Assembly (NCBI RefSeq): GCF_006334915.2
Contig: NZ_VDMA02000012.1
Span: 206,961 to 270,960, forward strand
DNA: 64,000 bases
Direction: 5' to 3'
Source: Microbispora catharanthi
Lineage (GTDB): Bacteria > Actinomycetota > Actinomycetes > Streptosporangiales > Streptosporangiaceae
The notes beneath the pieces are model-generated. The model was not told where the DNA came from. It did not search any database and saw only the letters and a list, made by a program, of their open reading frames with translations. Numbering within the stretch: position 1 is the stretch's first letter; each line of letters opens with the position of its first letter. This document shows, piece by piece, positions 16,501-24,721 of this stretch. Both the position numbers and the translations under genes were made by a program.

Positions 16501-19500
16501 CGGCCGCGTTGTAAGCACGGTTGGCGACGTCTCCGCCCGGACGAGTGACCTTGGTCAGGTTGCCCGCGTCGTCGTACTCCAGTCTGGTGACGTAGGCGGC
16601 CACGGTCGGCCTACGCTCAAAGGTCGTCGTGGTGATCTGGCGGCCGAGGTCATCGTAGGTCGCTTCCCAGCGTGCACCAGTGGGGTCGGTCTGCGATATC
16701 GCTTCTCCGAGCAGGTCGTAGCCGTACGTCGTGATACCGCCCGCCGCCCCGCCGACAGACGGGTTTGTGACCCGCACCTTACGGCCGAGCCCGTCATAAA
16801 GCGCTGTCGTGGTGTGGCCACGCGCGTCTGTCGCACTGACCTGCTGTCCGGCGAGGTCATACTCCGCCGTCACCATTGGAGTAATCGTCTGGCCGCCCGG
16901 CGGGGTGTAGGCGGGCATGGTCTGCGAGACCATCCGCCCCGCCCGATCGAACGCGGAGACAACTTTTTGTCCTTCCGGGTCCAACAGGTGGGTCTGGTCT
17001 CCGAACGTGTTGTAGCCCACCCAGGTGGTGGGACGAGCAGGCGCGGCGGCGATTCCGTAGCGCTCGATTTGGACCTGCGGCAGCTTCACCTCAACCCGGT
17101 TGCCCGCCACGTCGTAACGAATGTCAGTGGTGTAGTCAGCGGCGGTGGCTCCAGAGACGTTGCCGCGAGGGTCGGTGATGGCCGTGATCAGTCCGCGGTC
17201 GTCCACAGTCAGCGTGGTGACCAGGTCCTGACCGTTGTTGTGCACGACCTGCCTAATGGGCTGGTCTGCCGCGTCGTAGGCATATTCGGTGACCTCGGTG
17301 CGATCGGTTCCGGCCGCGCTCCGACCTATTTCGATGATGTTGTCATTAGCGTCGTAGCGGTACGCCGTCTTCCTGGCCAACGCGGCCGGATCTGTCGTGT
17401 GTGACGTGAGACGTCCGGCCTCGTCGTAGACCGCGTCGACGCGCAGGACGCCGCCATCCGTGATCTGCCGAGTGAGGTGACCAGCGGGGTCGTACACCCT
17501 CTCGTCGAGTATCACATCACGCTCAGAAGAAGAACCATTCAGGCTCACGCCGCTGGCGATCGTCTGAGCCGGGAGGCCATCCGCGTAATAGGTATAAGAG
17601 CTGATGCGGCCCATCGCGTCGGTCTTGGCTGCGCGTCTGCCAGCGGGATCATAGGCATACGATTCCATGACCACGTCGGTCGCGCTTTGTGGATCCACCG
17701 GGCTGCCCCTCCATCCCCTGAGGATGACCGTGGCGAGCTCTTCACGCGGTGTGTAGGTGTAGTTGTACACCGAACCGCGCGTGTCGGTGTAGCTTACTTT
17801 CTGTCCCTTATGGTCATACTCATATCGCTCGACGCCTCCCTCCGGACCGGTGACCGAATCGACCCGGCCGTAGGAGTCATAGGTGTGCGCGGTGGTGCGC
17901 TCCGCGTCGCCTCCGGTCAGGTCGGACACCGACACGCTCAATTGATTGCCGTCCGCGTCATAGGTGAAGGACTGCCTCAGCGTGTGCGTCACATCGGCAA
18001 CTTCGTTCCTGACGGCCGCTCCAGTGACGGTTGTGAGAAGCCCACGTCGGCTATAGGTGAATTCGGTGGTGACGCCCTCGGGATTCGCCTGCGAGATGTC
18101 GCTGCGCTCGACCATCCGCCCGATCGGATCGTAGCCGTACTTCTTGATCAAGCCGCTGGGGCCGGTCTCCTGAGCGAGGTCGCCGTTGGCAGTGTAAGCG
18201 TAAGTGGTCTCATTTCCCTTGAAGTCCTTGGCGGACTTCACCAGGCCGGCTGGAGTGGTGCCACCGCCAACTGCCGGTTCAGTGCCGTCGGTGTAGGCCG
18301 TGATTTGGGAGCGCCCCTGGGGGAAGTCCGACGTGGCCGGAACCGTCTTCTTCGTCGGCTCACCATGGGTGTTATACGTCATGGTGACCGCGTAAGTGTC
18401 GTCGGCGGCCGAGGCCGATCTGCCGTCGCGGTAGGCGGTCGGTTGATCGTTGCGGGGATCGAAGGGGTCGTCCGCGTTCAGGTAATAGGAGTAGTACTCC
18501 GTGAAGCACGTGTCGCTGCTGCGGCACGTCTTCTTGGCCACGGGGTTACCGCGCGCGTTGTACGACACGTCCGTTGCGTTGCCGTTCGGGTCGGTGACCT
18601 TCGCGGGGAATCCGCCGACGTCGTAGGCGTACCTGGTGGTTTTGCCGAGCTGGTCGGTCGTGGAGACGACCTGGTATCCGCGCAGAGCGTTCGTGACGTA
18701 GGTCAGCGTGCCGTTGTGCGGGTCGGTCACGGTGGCCGTGGCCGAGATCTGAGTGGTCGATTCCTTCGCGTACACCAGGTCCGACAACTTCCAAATGCCG
18801 CCGTCGTCGTCGGTGTGCGTCGTGAGCCGGCCTCCGTCGGCGTTGTAGGTGTTCTCCGCGTGGACGCGGCCCGACGGCTGGGTCTCCTTGGTCAGCAGCG
18901 GCTGGGCCAGTCGCGCGGCGTAGTGGGTGCGGACGGTGCCCAGCCCGAGGGGCCTGTTGTACACCGCGACCTCGTCGATGCTGCCGGCGAAGGGGAAGGC
19001 GGTGAACGACGCCGTGGTGAACGGCCAGCTCGGGCCGCCGTACCCAGCGCCGATGCGGGTGTCCCACATCTCGGAACTGACGGTGTGGGTGATCTTGCCC
19101 GCGACGCCGCCGACAGGCTGCCCGTCCAGGAACAGGGTCTGGATGTCCTCCGCGCCGGACAGCACCACATGGTGCCAGTTGCCGTCATTCACCTTGCCGG
19201 GCGTGGTGATCGGAGCGATGGTTCCGTTCCAGAACTGGCCGCGGAGTTTGCCGTCCGTCCCGACATAGATGCCCAGACCATAGGAGTCCGGATCGTCCTC
19301 GTACGAGTTCTGGTAACCGAGGATGGTGCCCGAGCCGGTGGTCTTGAACCAGGCCTCGACGGACAGGCTTCCGCCGAGCCCGCTGACGGTCGCCTCAGGC
19401 AGTGACACGTAGGCGGAGCCAGCGGTGCCCGCGAACGTCATGGCCGTGTCCGCTGTGCCGGCCAGCGCTCCCGTGACGCCCGCGGTCGCATTGGCTGTGG

Positions 19501-22500
19501 TACCCCTGAGCATGCCGTCGCTCGCGCCGAAGTCGAGGCCGCCGGAGCTGGGCACCTTGCTCCGCAACGCCGTCGCGGTCCCGCCGAGGCGCCAGTAGCC
19601 GGTGGGCATGGAGTCGAGGACGACGCTGCGGTAGTGGGACGCGTCGGTGTAGGTGTAGGTGGTACAGGCGCCGCCGGCGGCCGGAGGGCATACCTTGACC
19701 AGCTTGTCGCCGTCGTACTCGTAGGTCCAGCTGATTGGAGCGCCGTCAACGGGGTCGGTGGCGACACTGGTCACATGCGCGCCGGTCCAGCCGAAGGTGA
19801 GCGAACGCCCCCCGGTCGCCGTGACCTTCAGCAGTTTGCCGTCCGTGCCGTACGCCAGGTCCTGCGTGCGGTCCCGCCTGTCGCTGACCTTCGTCAGCCG
19901 ACCGGAGGTGTCGAACCAGTAGGAGGTGGCCGACCGGTCCATCAACCGCCAGCCGCCGTCATCCAGGCTGACCAGGGTGGCGAAGGTCCCCGGCGGGGAG
20001 GCGTAGGTGCCGTCGCCCTTGGAGGCGAAGCGCTGCTGGGTGCCGTCCGGGTAGGTGATCAGCACCGTGGCGGGAGGCGTGATCGTCTTGATGGCGGCCA
20101 GCCCTTGGATCTCGGCCGACGACAACGCCTTCTGGAACATCCGGAGGTCGTCGATGGCGCCCTTGACGTCGCTGCCGAGCACCGTCGTGCCGGTCGCGTT
20201 CCAGCCGGCCGGGACGCCGGTGGCCGTCTTCATCAGGTCGCCGTTGAGATAGAGAGAGATCGAGCCCGCGGCCTTGTCGTACACGCCGGCGACGTGGAAC
20301 CACTGCCCGACGGGCGCGTTCACTCCCGACAGCACGGAGGTACTCGTGGAACCGGCGGTGTCGGAGGCGTAGGTGGCGAACTTGAGCTGGCCGGTGGCCT
20401 GGTCGACGCCCAGGTAGTACGGCGCTCCGTTGTCGCCGTTCTGCCGGGCCACCTGGTAGGAACCCGACCTGTCGTCCAGCCTGAGCCAGGACGCGACGGT
20501 GTAGCTGTCGTCGGTGCGCAGCACCGGCCCGGGTGCGGTGGCCACCGCGCCACCCGACGTGGCGATGGCACCGCCGATCTTCCCCTGAACGGGGGACGTG
20601 CCGGCGGACAGCGCCGCGTTGAACCTCCGGCCGGACGCGTCCGCCGCGAACACGCTGCCCAGAAGGTCGCCCAGACGCCAGTGACCGACCATGGACGGGT
20701 AGCTGATCGCCTGTCCCTCGTCCTGAATCCGCATGTCCCACCGCGTGGACCAGCCGGAACCGAACGCCCCGTCCGAACGCGGGTCAAGGCTGTTGTACGA
20801 GCGGGTGACGGCCAGCGGCGGGCCAGGAGTGGCGACGGACAGATCGGTGACCGACCGGGTGTAGTCACCGTTCACGTAGTTGAACTCCCGGCCCTCGGTG
20901 CCGGTTACGAGAAGGGAGTTGACGGTGCCCTGTTCAGGCGTGGTGGTGAAGCTCATCCACGGGGAGGTCACGGTTACGGTGCTCGTGGCGGCCTTGGCGT
21001 ACCACCAGTAGGTCTTGCCCCACTGCAGCTTGTCCTTCGGGACGGTGAACGTCCCGTTCTTGCTCCAATCATACGAGCTCTCACACCACGTCCAGTGGTC
21101 CTTGGTCCCCGAGCAGATCTGGAACCAGTAGGTCACCTTGGCCTCGACCGGCGACTGCGCGTGCGCGGACAGTGTCGGACGCAACGTGCTCACTTGCGAG
21201 TTGTCCGCAGGAGAGAAGGTCTGGAAGGGCAGGCCCGCGACCGTCGCCCTCTGCCACTCGGACCACGGGCCGTTCACTCCGCTCATGGTGACGCCCCGGA
21301 CCCGCCAGCGGATCCGCCAGCCGTCGGTGAGCTTGCCTGCCGGGATGACCGTCCAAGCGTTCGAGCCGGACGGGTATGCGGCGGTGCCGGTCCCGGCCCA
21401 GATCTGACCTGATCCCTGGTCGGCCGCCTCGGGGTCGTGCTCGACCTCGACGCCCAGGTAGGAACTGCGTCCCTGGGCGTCGGTCACCTTCGCGAACAGC
21501 CACGGAGTCAGCGACTGAGCGGTCCAGGACCAAACGCCGGCCGTTCCTGGGGTGATTCCCACCGCTGCGACGGCAGGTCTGTTGACGCTCACCCTGGCGC
21601 TCTGCCACTCCGACCACGGTCCAGTGACGCCGGTCGTGGTCACGCCCCGGACCCGCCACCGCACCAGCCATCCGTCGGACAGCTTGTCGGCGGGCACCTG
21701 CACCCAGGCGTTCGACCCGGAGGCGTACGACTTGGTGCCGGTCCCCGACCAGATCAGCCCGCTCCCCTGGTCCGGCACCGACGGATCGTGCTCGACCTCC
21801 GCGCCCAGATAGGAGGCCAGGCCTCCCTCAGTGGTCACCTTCGTGTACAGCCAGGGCGTCGACGAGGCCAGAACCCAGAAGTCGTCCGCGGTCTTGGTTC
21901 CCGGGACCACGCCGAGGCCGGTCCCGGCCGGCTTGTTGACGTCGATTTTCGCCGTCTGCCATTCCGACCACGGCCCGTTGATCCCCGTCGTCGTCACACC
22001 GCGAACCCGCCACCGCACCAGCCACCCATCGGTCAGCTTGCCCGCGGGCATCGACACCGAGGCGTATGAGCTGCTTGAGGACGTGGCCGTCGTGCCCGTC
22101 CCGGACCAGATCAGTCCGCTCCCCTGGTTCGGCACCGATGGGTCATGCTCGATCTCCGCCCCAAGGTAGGCGTTCGGTCCGAGACCGAGAATCGAGTTGT
22201 AGGTGATCTTCGCCGAGAAGCTCTGCGACAGGGTCCACATCGTCCACAGGCCGCCGCTCTGGCTCCCCTGCACCCCGATGTCGGACACCACCGGCTTGGT
22301 GACGTCCACCCTCATGGTCTGCCAGTCCGACCACGGCCCCGCCAGGCCCTTGGTGGTCACACCGCGAACCCGCCACCGCACCACCCAGTCATCACTCAGC
22401 TTCCCCGACGGCACAGTCACCGAGGCGTACGGGTTGTCCGCGGACGTGGTCGTTGTGCCCTTGCCCGACCAGATCAGACCCGACCCCTGGCCCGGCGTCG

Positions 22501-24298
22501 ACGGATCATGCTCGACCTCCGCAGCAAGATAGGAGTTCGCGTCAAGACTGCCGAATGTGGTGGGCCTGATCTTCGCCCGGAATTCCGGTGTCAGCGTCCA
22601 CGACGTCCACAGACCCGAGTTCGGCAGACCGGTAGTCGTCGTGACCTCCGACACCGCGGGTTTGGTTATGTCGATCTTGGAGGTCTGCCAGTCGGACCAC
22701 GGCCCGTTCAGGCCGGTCGTCGTCACGGCCCGGACCCGCCACCGCACCATCCAGCCGTCGGTCAGCTTGCCCGCCGGCACCTTGACGTAGGCGGAGGACG
22801 TGGACGAGGACGTCGGCGTCGTGCCCGTACCCGACCAGATCAGACCCGACCCCTGACCCGGCACCGATGGATCGTGCTCCACCTCCGCACTCAGATAGGA
22901 GTACCGAGAGGAAACCCAGTCACTGATGTCGGCGTCGAATCGCGGCGTCAGCGACCACAAGGTCCACAGCCCCGAGCCCTGCGTCCCGTCGGCCGACAGG
23001 TTCGACACCGTCGGCTTGAAGATGTCCACCTTGGCCGACTGCCAGTCGGACCAGGGCCCGGCCACACCCGTCGTCGTCACGGCCCGGACCCGCCACCGCA
23101 CCATCCAGCCATCGGTCAGCTTGCCCTTCGGCATCGTGACGGAGGCGTACGAGCTGGTCGAGGACGTCGCCGTCGTGCCCGTACCCGACCAGATCAGACC
23201 CGACCCTTGGCCTGGCGTCGACGGATCGTGCTCCACCTCCGCACTCAAGTATGAGTACCGGAACGGCATCGGGTCAGTGACCTTCGCCGAGAATTCCGGG
23301 GTCAGTGACGCCAATGTTGACACTCCCGCCTCCGGCCACGCCGACAAGTCCGATACCGCGGGCTTGAAGACGTCGATTTTCGCCGGCTGCCAGTCAGACC
23401 ACGCGCCCTCTACGCCGCTCGTGGTGACACCACGGACCCGCCAGCGCACCAGCCAACCGTCCGTTAATTTTCCCGAAGGCACGCTGACGGAGGCGAACGA
23501 CCCCGACGACGCCGAGGTCGTCCCCTTGCCCGAAGAGATCAGACCGGAGCCCTGCGCGGGCACCGAGGGATCGTGCTCGATCTCGTACCCGAGATAGGAC
23601 GACCGATACAAGGGGTCGGTGACCTTCGCCTGGAAATACGGCGTCAACGACGACAGCGTCCATCCGTCCGAACCCTGGGTCCCCAAGGCCGAGAGGGATG
23701 ACACGGAAGGAGCGTCACCCTCCGCCATGGCGGAGGCGAGGTTCGACGACCACCTTGTCGACGTTGCGGCAGACGCCACTCGGGTAACGACAAGCGTGGG
23801 TGACTCCGCAGCAGCGCCCTTGGCGGGGCGCACCTGCCTCATCGACAAGCCCTGACTTTGGACGGCCTGCGGGGGGGCCGTCTCCTCGGGCTTCGCTTCC
23901 CTGAATTCGGCCGGCAGTGGCGGTGGAGACTTCAGACCGCCCTTGGCCGGCTCGTCCGACGGCGTGCGCGGCTTGTCCAGCGGAAGCCCACCTTCCGGGC
24001 GCTTCCCGTCGTCACTTGGACGCGGGCCGGGAATTCGCAGGTCTCTCGGTTCGGTGGCCGATGCATCGACCAGATGCGGCAGGCCCTGCGCCGAGCCCGA
24101 CTGCTGCACCGGCGGGGCGTCGGCCGAGCCGGATGTGACGTTCGGCAAGTTCAGCACAACGCGCGGCGCGGAGACCGGGGCCGGAAATGCCGGAAGTTGT
24201 AACGTTCCAGGCAGAATCGCGATCACCGACACAGTCGTGACACGCAGCAGCCATCGAGCCGGGCCGATCTTGCCCAGGCCGAACCCACTCCGTCGCAC
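13529..24298 (-). CDS. secreted giant YD-repeat/RHS protein with LamG domains and CX9C-repeat C-terminal tip
   Basis: A protein of about 3589 residues, predicted to be exported. The GTG start has GGAGAGG seven bases upstream; an ATG ten codons earlier has no ribosome site. Residues 1-40 form a signal peptide (basic, then WLLRVTTVSVIAILPG). A Pro-rich linker (40-190) is followed by seven near-identical modules of about 117 residues plus one divergent module (about 195-1130), a DUF6531-like opening (NGDYTRSVTDLSVATPGPPL), two LamG-type domains (about 1200-1400 and 1565-1790), YD repeats with the RHS core ending NPLTNTDPDGH (to about 3205), and a variable tip. The tip holds ten CX9C motifs (3272-3470) and a Gly/Ala-rich hydrophobic hairpin near 3500-3545. 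Its DNA is visibly less GC-rich than the shell. The family suggests a polymorphic toxin or surface polymer. Confidence 0.9.
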   Translation of the reverse strand: MRRSGFGLGKIGPARWLLRVTTVSVIAILPGTLQLPAFPAPVSAPRVVLNLPNVTSGSADAPPVQQSGSAQGLPHLVDASATEPRDLRIPGPRPSDDGKRPEGGLPLDKPRTPSDEPAKGGLKSPPPLPAEFREAKPEETAPPQAVQSQGLSMRQVRPAKGAAAESPTLVVTRVASAATSTRWSSNLASAMAEGDAPSVSSLSALGTQGSDGWTLSSLTPYFQAKVTDPLYRSSYLGYEIEHDPSVPAQGSGLISSGKGTTSASSGSFASVSVPSGKLTDGWLVRWRVRGVTTSGVEGAWSDWQPAKIDVFKPAVSDLSAWPEAGVSTLASLTPEFSAKVTDPMPFRYSYLSAEVEHDPSTPGQGSGLIWSGTGTTATSSTSSYASVTMPKGKLTDGWMVRWRVRAVTTTGVAGPWSDWQSAKVDIFKPTVSNLSADGTQGSGLWTLWSLTPRFDADISDWVSSRYSYLSAEVEHDPSVPGQGSGLIWSGTGTTPTSSSTSSAYVKVPAGKLTDGWMVRWRVRAVTTTGLNGPWSDWQTSKIDITKPAVSEVTTTTGLPNSGLWTSWTLTPEFRAKIRPTTFGSLDANSYLAAEVEHDPSTPGQGSGLIWSGKGTTTTSADNPYASVTVPSGKLSDDWVVRWRVRGVTTKGLAGPWSDWQTMRVDVTKPVVSDIGVQGSQSGGLWTMWTLSQSFSAKITYNSILGLGPNAYLGAEIEHDPSVPNQGSGLIWSGTGTTATSSSSSYASVSMPAGKLTDGWLVRWRVRGVTTTGINGPWSEWQTAKIDVNKPAGTGLGVVPGTKTADDFWVLASSTPWLYTKVTTEGGLASYLGAEVEHDPSVPDQGSGLIWSGTGTKSYASGSNAWVQVPADKLSDGWLVRWRVRGVTTTGVTGPWSEWQSARVSVNRPAVAAVGITPGTAGVWSWTAQSLTPWLFAKVTDAQGRSSYLGVEVEHDPEAADQGSGQIWAGTGTAAYPSGSNAWTVIPAGKLTDGWRIRWRVRGVTMSGVNGPWSEWQRATVAGLPFQTFSPADNSQVSTLRPTLSAHAQSPVEAKVTYWFQICSGTKDHWTWCESSYDWSKNGTFTVPKDKLQWGKTYWWYAKAATSTVTVTSPWMSFTTTPEQGTVNSLLVTGTEGREFNYVNGDYTRSVTDLSVATPGPPLAVTRSYNSLDPRSDGAFGSGWSTRWDMRIQDEGQAISYPSMVGHWRLGDLLGSVFAADASGRRFNAALSAGTSPVQGKIGGAIATSGGAVATAPGPVLRTDDSYTVASWLRLDDRSGSYQVARQNGDNGAPYYLGVDQATGQLKFATYASDTAGSTSTSVLSGVNAPVGQWFHVAGVYDKAAGSISLYLNGDLMKTATGVPAGWNATGTTVLGSDVKGAIDDLRMFQKALSSAEIQGLAAIKTITPPATVLITYPDGTQQRFASKGDGTYASPPGTFATLVSLDDGGWRLMDRSATSYWFDTSGRLTKVSDRRDRTQDLAYGTDGKLLKVTATGGRSLTFGWTGAHVTSVATDPVDGAPISWTYEYDGDKLVKVCPPAAGGACTTYTYTDASHYRSVVLDSMPTGYWRLGGTATALRSKVPSSGGLDFGASDGMLRGTTANATAGVTGALAGTADTAMTFAGTAGSAYVSLPEATVSGLGGSLSVEAWFKTTGSGTILGYQNSYEDDPDSYGLGIYVGTDGKLRGQFWNGTIAPITTPGKVNDGNWHHVVLSGAEDIQTLFLDGQPVGGVAGKITHTVSSEMWDTRIGAGYGGPSWPFTTASFTAFPFAGSIDEVAVYNRPLGLGTVRTHYAARLAQPLLTKETQPSGRVHAENTYNADGGRLTTHTDDDGGIWKLSDLVYAKESTTQISATATVTDPHNGTLTYVTNALRGYQVVSTTDQLGKTTRYAYDVGGFPAKVTDPNGNATDVSYNARGNPVAKKTCRSSDTCFTEYYSYYLNADDPFDPRNDQPTAYRDGRSASAADDTYAVTMTYNTHGEPTKKTVPATSDFPQGRSQITAYTDGTEPAVGGGTTPAGLVKSAKDFKGNETTYAYTANGDLAQETGPSGLIKKYGYDPIGRMVERSDISQANPEGVTTEFTYSRRGLLTTVTGAAVRNEVADVTHTLRQSFTYDADGNQLSVSVSDLTGGDAERTTAHTYDSYGRVDSVTGPEGGVERYEYDHKGQKVSYTDTRGSVYNYTYTPREELATVILRGWRGSPVDPQSATDVVMESYAYDPAGRRAAKTDAMGRISSYTYYADGLPAQTIASGVSLNGSSSERDVILDERVYDPAGHLTRQITDGGVLRVDAVYDEAGRLTSHTTDPAALARKTAYRYDANDNIIEIGRSAAGTDRTEVTEYAYDAADQPIRQVVHNNGQDLVTTLTVDDRGLITAITDPRGNVSGATAADYTTDIRYDVAGNRVEVKLPQVQIERYGIAAAPARPTTWVGYNTFGDQTHLLDPEGQKVVSAFDRAGRMVSQTMPAYTPPGGQTITPMVTAEYDLAGQQVSATDARGHTTTALYDGLGRKVRVTNPSVGGAAGGITTYGYDLLGEAISQTDPTGARWEATYDDLGRQITTTTFERRPTVAAYVTRLEYDDAGNLTKVTRPGGDVANRAYNAAGEMTSHTDGLGNSTTFGYDLTGRVAKTTNPLGVSTTAGFDQAGRQIEAADIDADGTVLRARTFGYDAAGNQISQTTASGHTTTRVYDAANRIVEQHEPVSATETINTSFGYDASGRQTRSTDGRGNSTYATYNSLGLVESVIEPITTAHPNVPDRTWTTIYDEAGNQITSLLPGGVKVERTFDELNRLVKQTGSGGEAATEDKHFTYDLAGRLTSADELAFSLNDRGLLLKSSGPDGDISAYAYDADNRLVQRVDATGMASFTWDDADRLTGMTDPVTSSAIEYGYDKAARVTSMVYGANGTRRSFSYDALNRLTKDELKSGQDSPIASIDYGYDADNNMTSKATTGTAGAGNNTYTYDWANRLTSWIAPDGKTTDYGWDAAGNRIRAGDKTYTYDERNRLISGDGYTYTYTARGTLAEASNGKVEITKFDAFDRLVQDGAVTYDYDALDRMATRSDGEQTLKFAYDGQTNNLVGVTDSGNVKKAAYGRDAFGRTVSLSDGGGGQLAFSDLHGDLIGAFTADGTALIDSVAYNPFGEVIAQTGAPHGIGYQGGYTDPSTKKVNMAARWYQPATGSFVSRDTATLTADPSVQLNRYTYANDNPLTNTDPDGHKAKTATVSGGLAKVKTKTKTVTVQPATSCAKKKGKEKQTCLVETEVKQDHKRCVKDYGQGGCSWAENEYRDCRAEHSKKYCAATKDVYGDCLAIGYGNKTCQYGVSAYAECRGVHIDADICRDTASVAIKCRAGGYGKRTCDDTTVAYRTCLNGRKTNMSEGRSVCGDNESHYRQCRTERDADMCNSWSSNYLACRDQAKMHDDKSCTSFAETYFQCRSSKKYGAHNDPFCGEMMSGLLGCWKENKPGACWWYDDMYLECAKKNKSERACMQGNGMTGKVCDKKNKNCVYHLDNGLTNLVTTAAAVGGAFILAACGVAGVHLITFICEAGAAVIEFGAWKLSTKNKGKGVWIKVGDPQIIWDWSGVPIPAPGDITVGSQ
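13889..14485 (-). repeat. ten consecutive CX9C motifs in the C-terminal tip
   Basis: Ten segments, each Cys-9 residues-Cys, follow each other with spacers of 8-14 residues, for example CSWAENEYRDC, CAATKDVYGDC, CDDTTVAYRTC, CTSFAETYFQC and CWWYDDMYLEC. Eight of ten carry Tyr three residues before the second Cys, and the residue after it is often Arg. The spacing is exact in all ten. Twin CX9C is the hallmark of eukaryotic CHCH helical hairpins; here it forms an array on a predicted secreted bacterial protein. Sequences between the cysteines differ, so this is old divergence rather than recent duplication. Confidence 0.85.
21230..23716 (-). repeat. seven tandem copies of a 350-368 bp coding module
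   Basis: Each copy encodes about 117 residues with the invariant pieces EHDPS, GQGSGLIWSGTGT, GKLTDGWLVRWRVRGVTT and GPWSDWQ. Landmark positions for the EHDPS codons are about 23575, 23227, 22874, 22506, 22144, 21782 and 21431. Copies 2-5 are almost identical in places, so the array is prone to recombination and to assembly collapse. The fold looks like an all-beta FN3-like or carbohydrate-binding module; the exact family was not recognised. Confidence 0.85.
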
Positions 24299-24721
24299 CC
24301 CGTCCACCTCTCCGTCGGCACGCAACATGCTGCGCGCACGGCGCCCATGCGAAGCAGAGCTTCAGGAGAGGCTCGGCGACACCGGAGCGATCTTCAGCAA
24401 AGTGATCAAAAGGTACCTGCCGACGATCATGACGTAAAGAGGGCATAAAATTTGCTTTGCCGCATTACCCAAACCGCTGGCGGTCGCTCAGCCCCTGTGG
24501 ACCTCGCCGATCTGCGACATCACCCTCATGACACAAGCTTGATCACGGGACGGATGCGTGCGATTACCTGCGATAAGACGTCTTGCTGTGACCTCAACCC
24601 GACATTCGGGTGTTCCTAATTCCGCAGCCCTCCGATCGTGCATACTCAGGGCGAAGGTCCGCCGGACGCGCTCACGCACTTTTCCGCCTTTCGGCATCGG
24701 CGGCATGGCCGGGGGTGGCCG
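24299..24721. other. intergenic region upstream of the YD-repeat gene
   Basis: This 423-base gap is clearly less GC-rich than its surroundings (24430-24470 in particular). It contains a perfect 10-bp palindrome AAGACGTCTT at 24575-24584. A promoter for the giant gene is expected, but only weak -10 candidates near the AT-rich patch were seen. No RNA gene, riboswitch or coding frame was recognised. Confidence 0.4.

Noticed and set aside
21230..23716. Regular 350-368 bp repeats that might suggest a CRISPR-like or satellite array
   Set aside because: They are in-frame copies of a protein module within one long gene, far larger than CRISPR units and without spacers.
24400..24640. Possible ydaO-type or other riboswitch upstream of the giant gene
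   Set aside because: No conserved stem pattern could be drawn; only a small palindrome and AT-rich patches are present.
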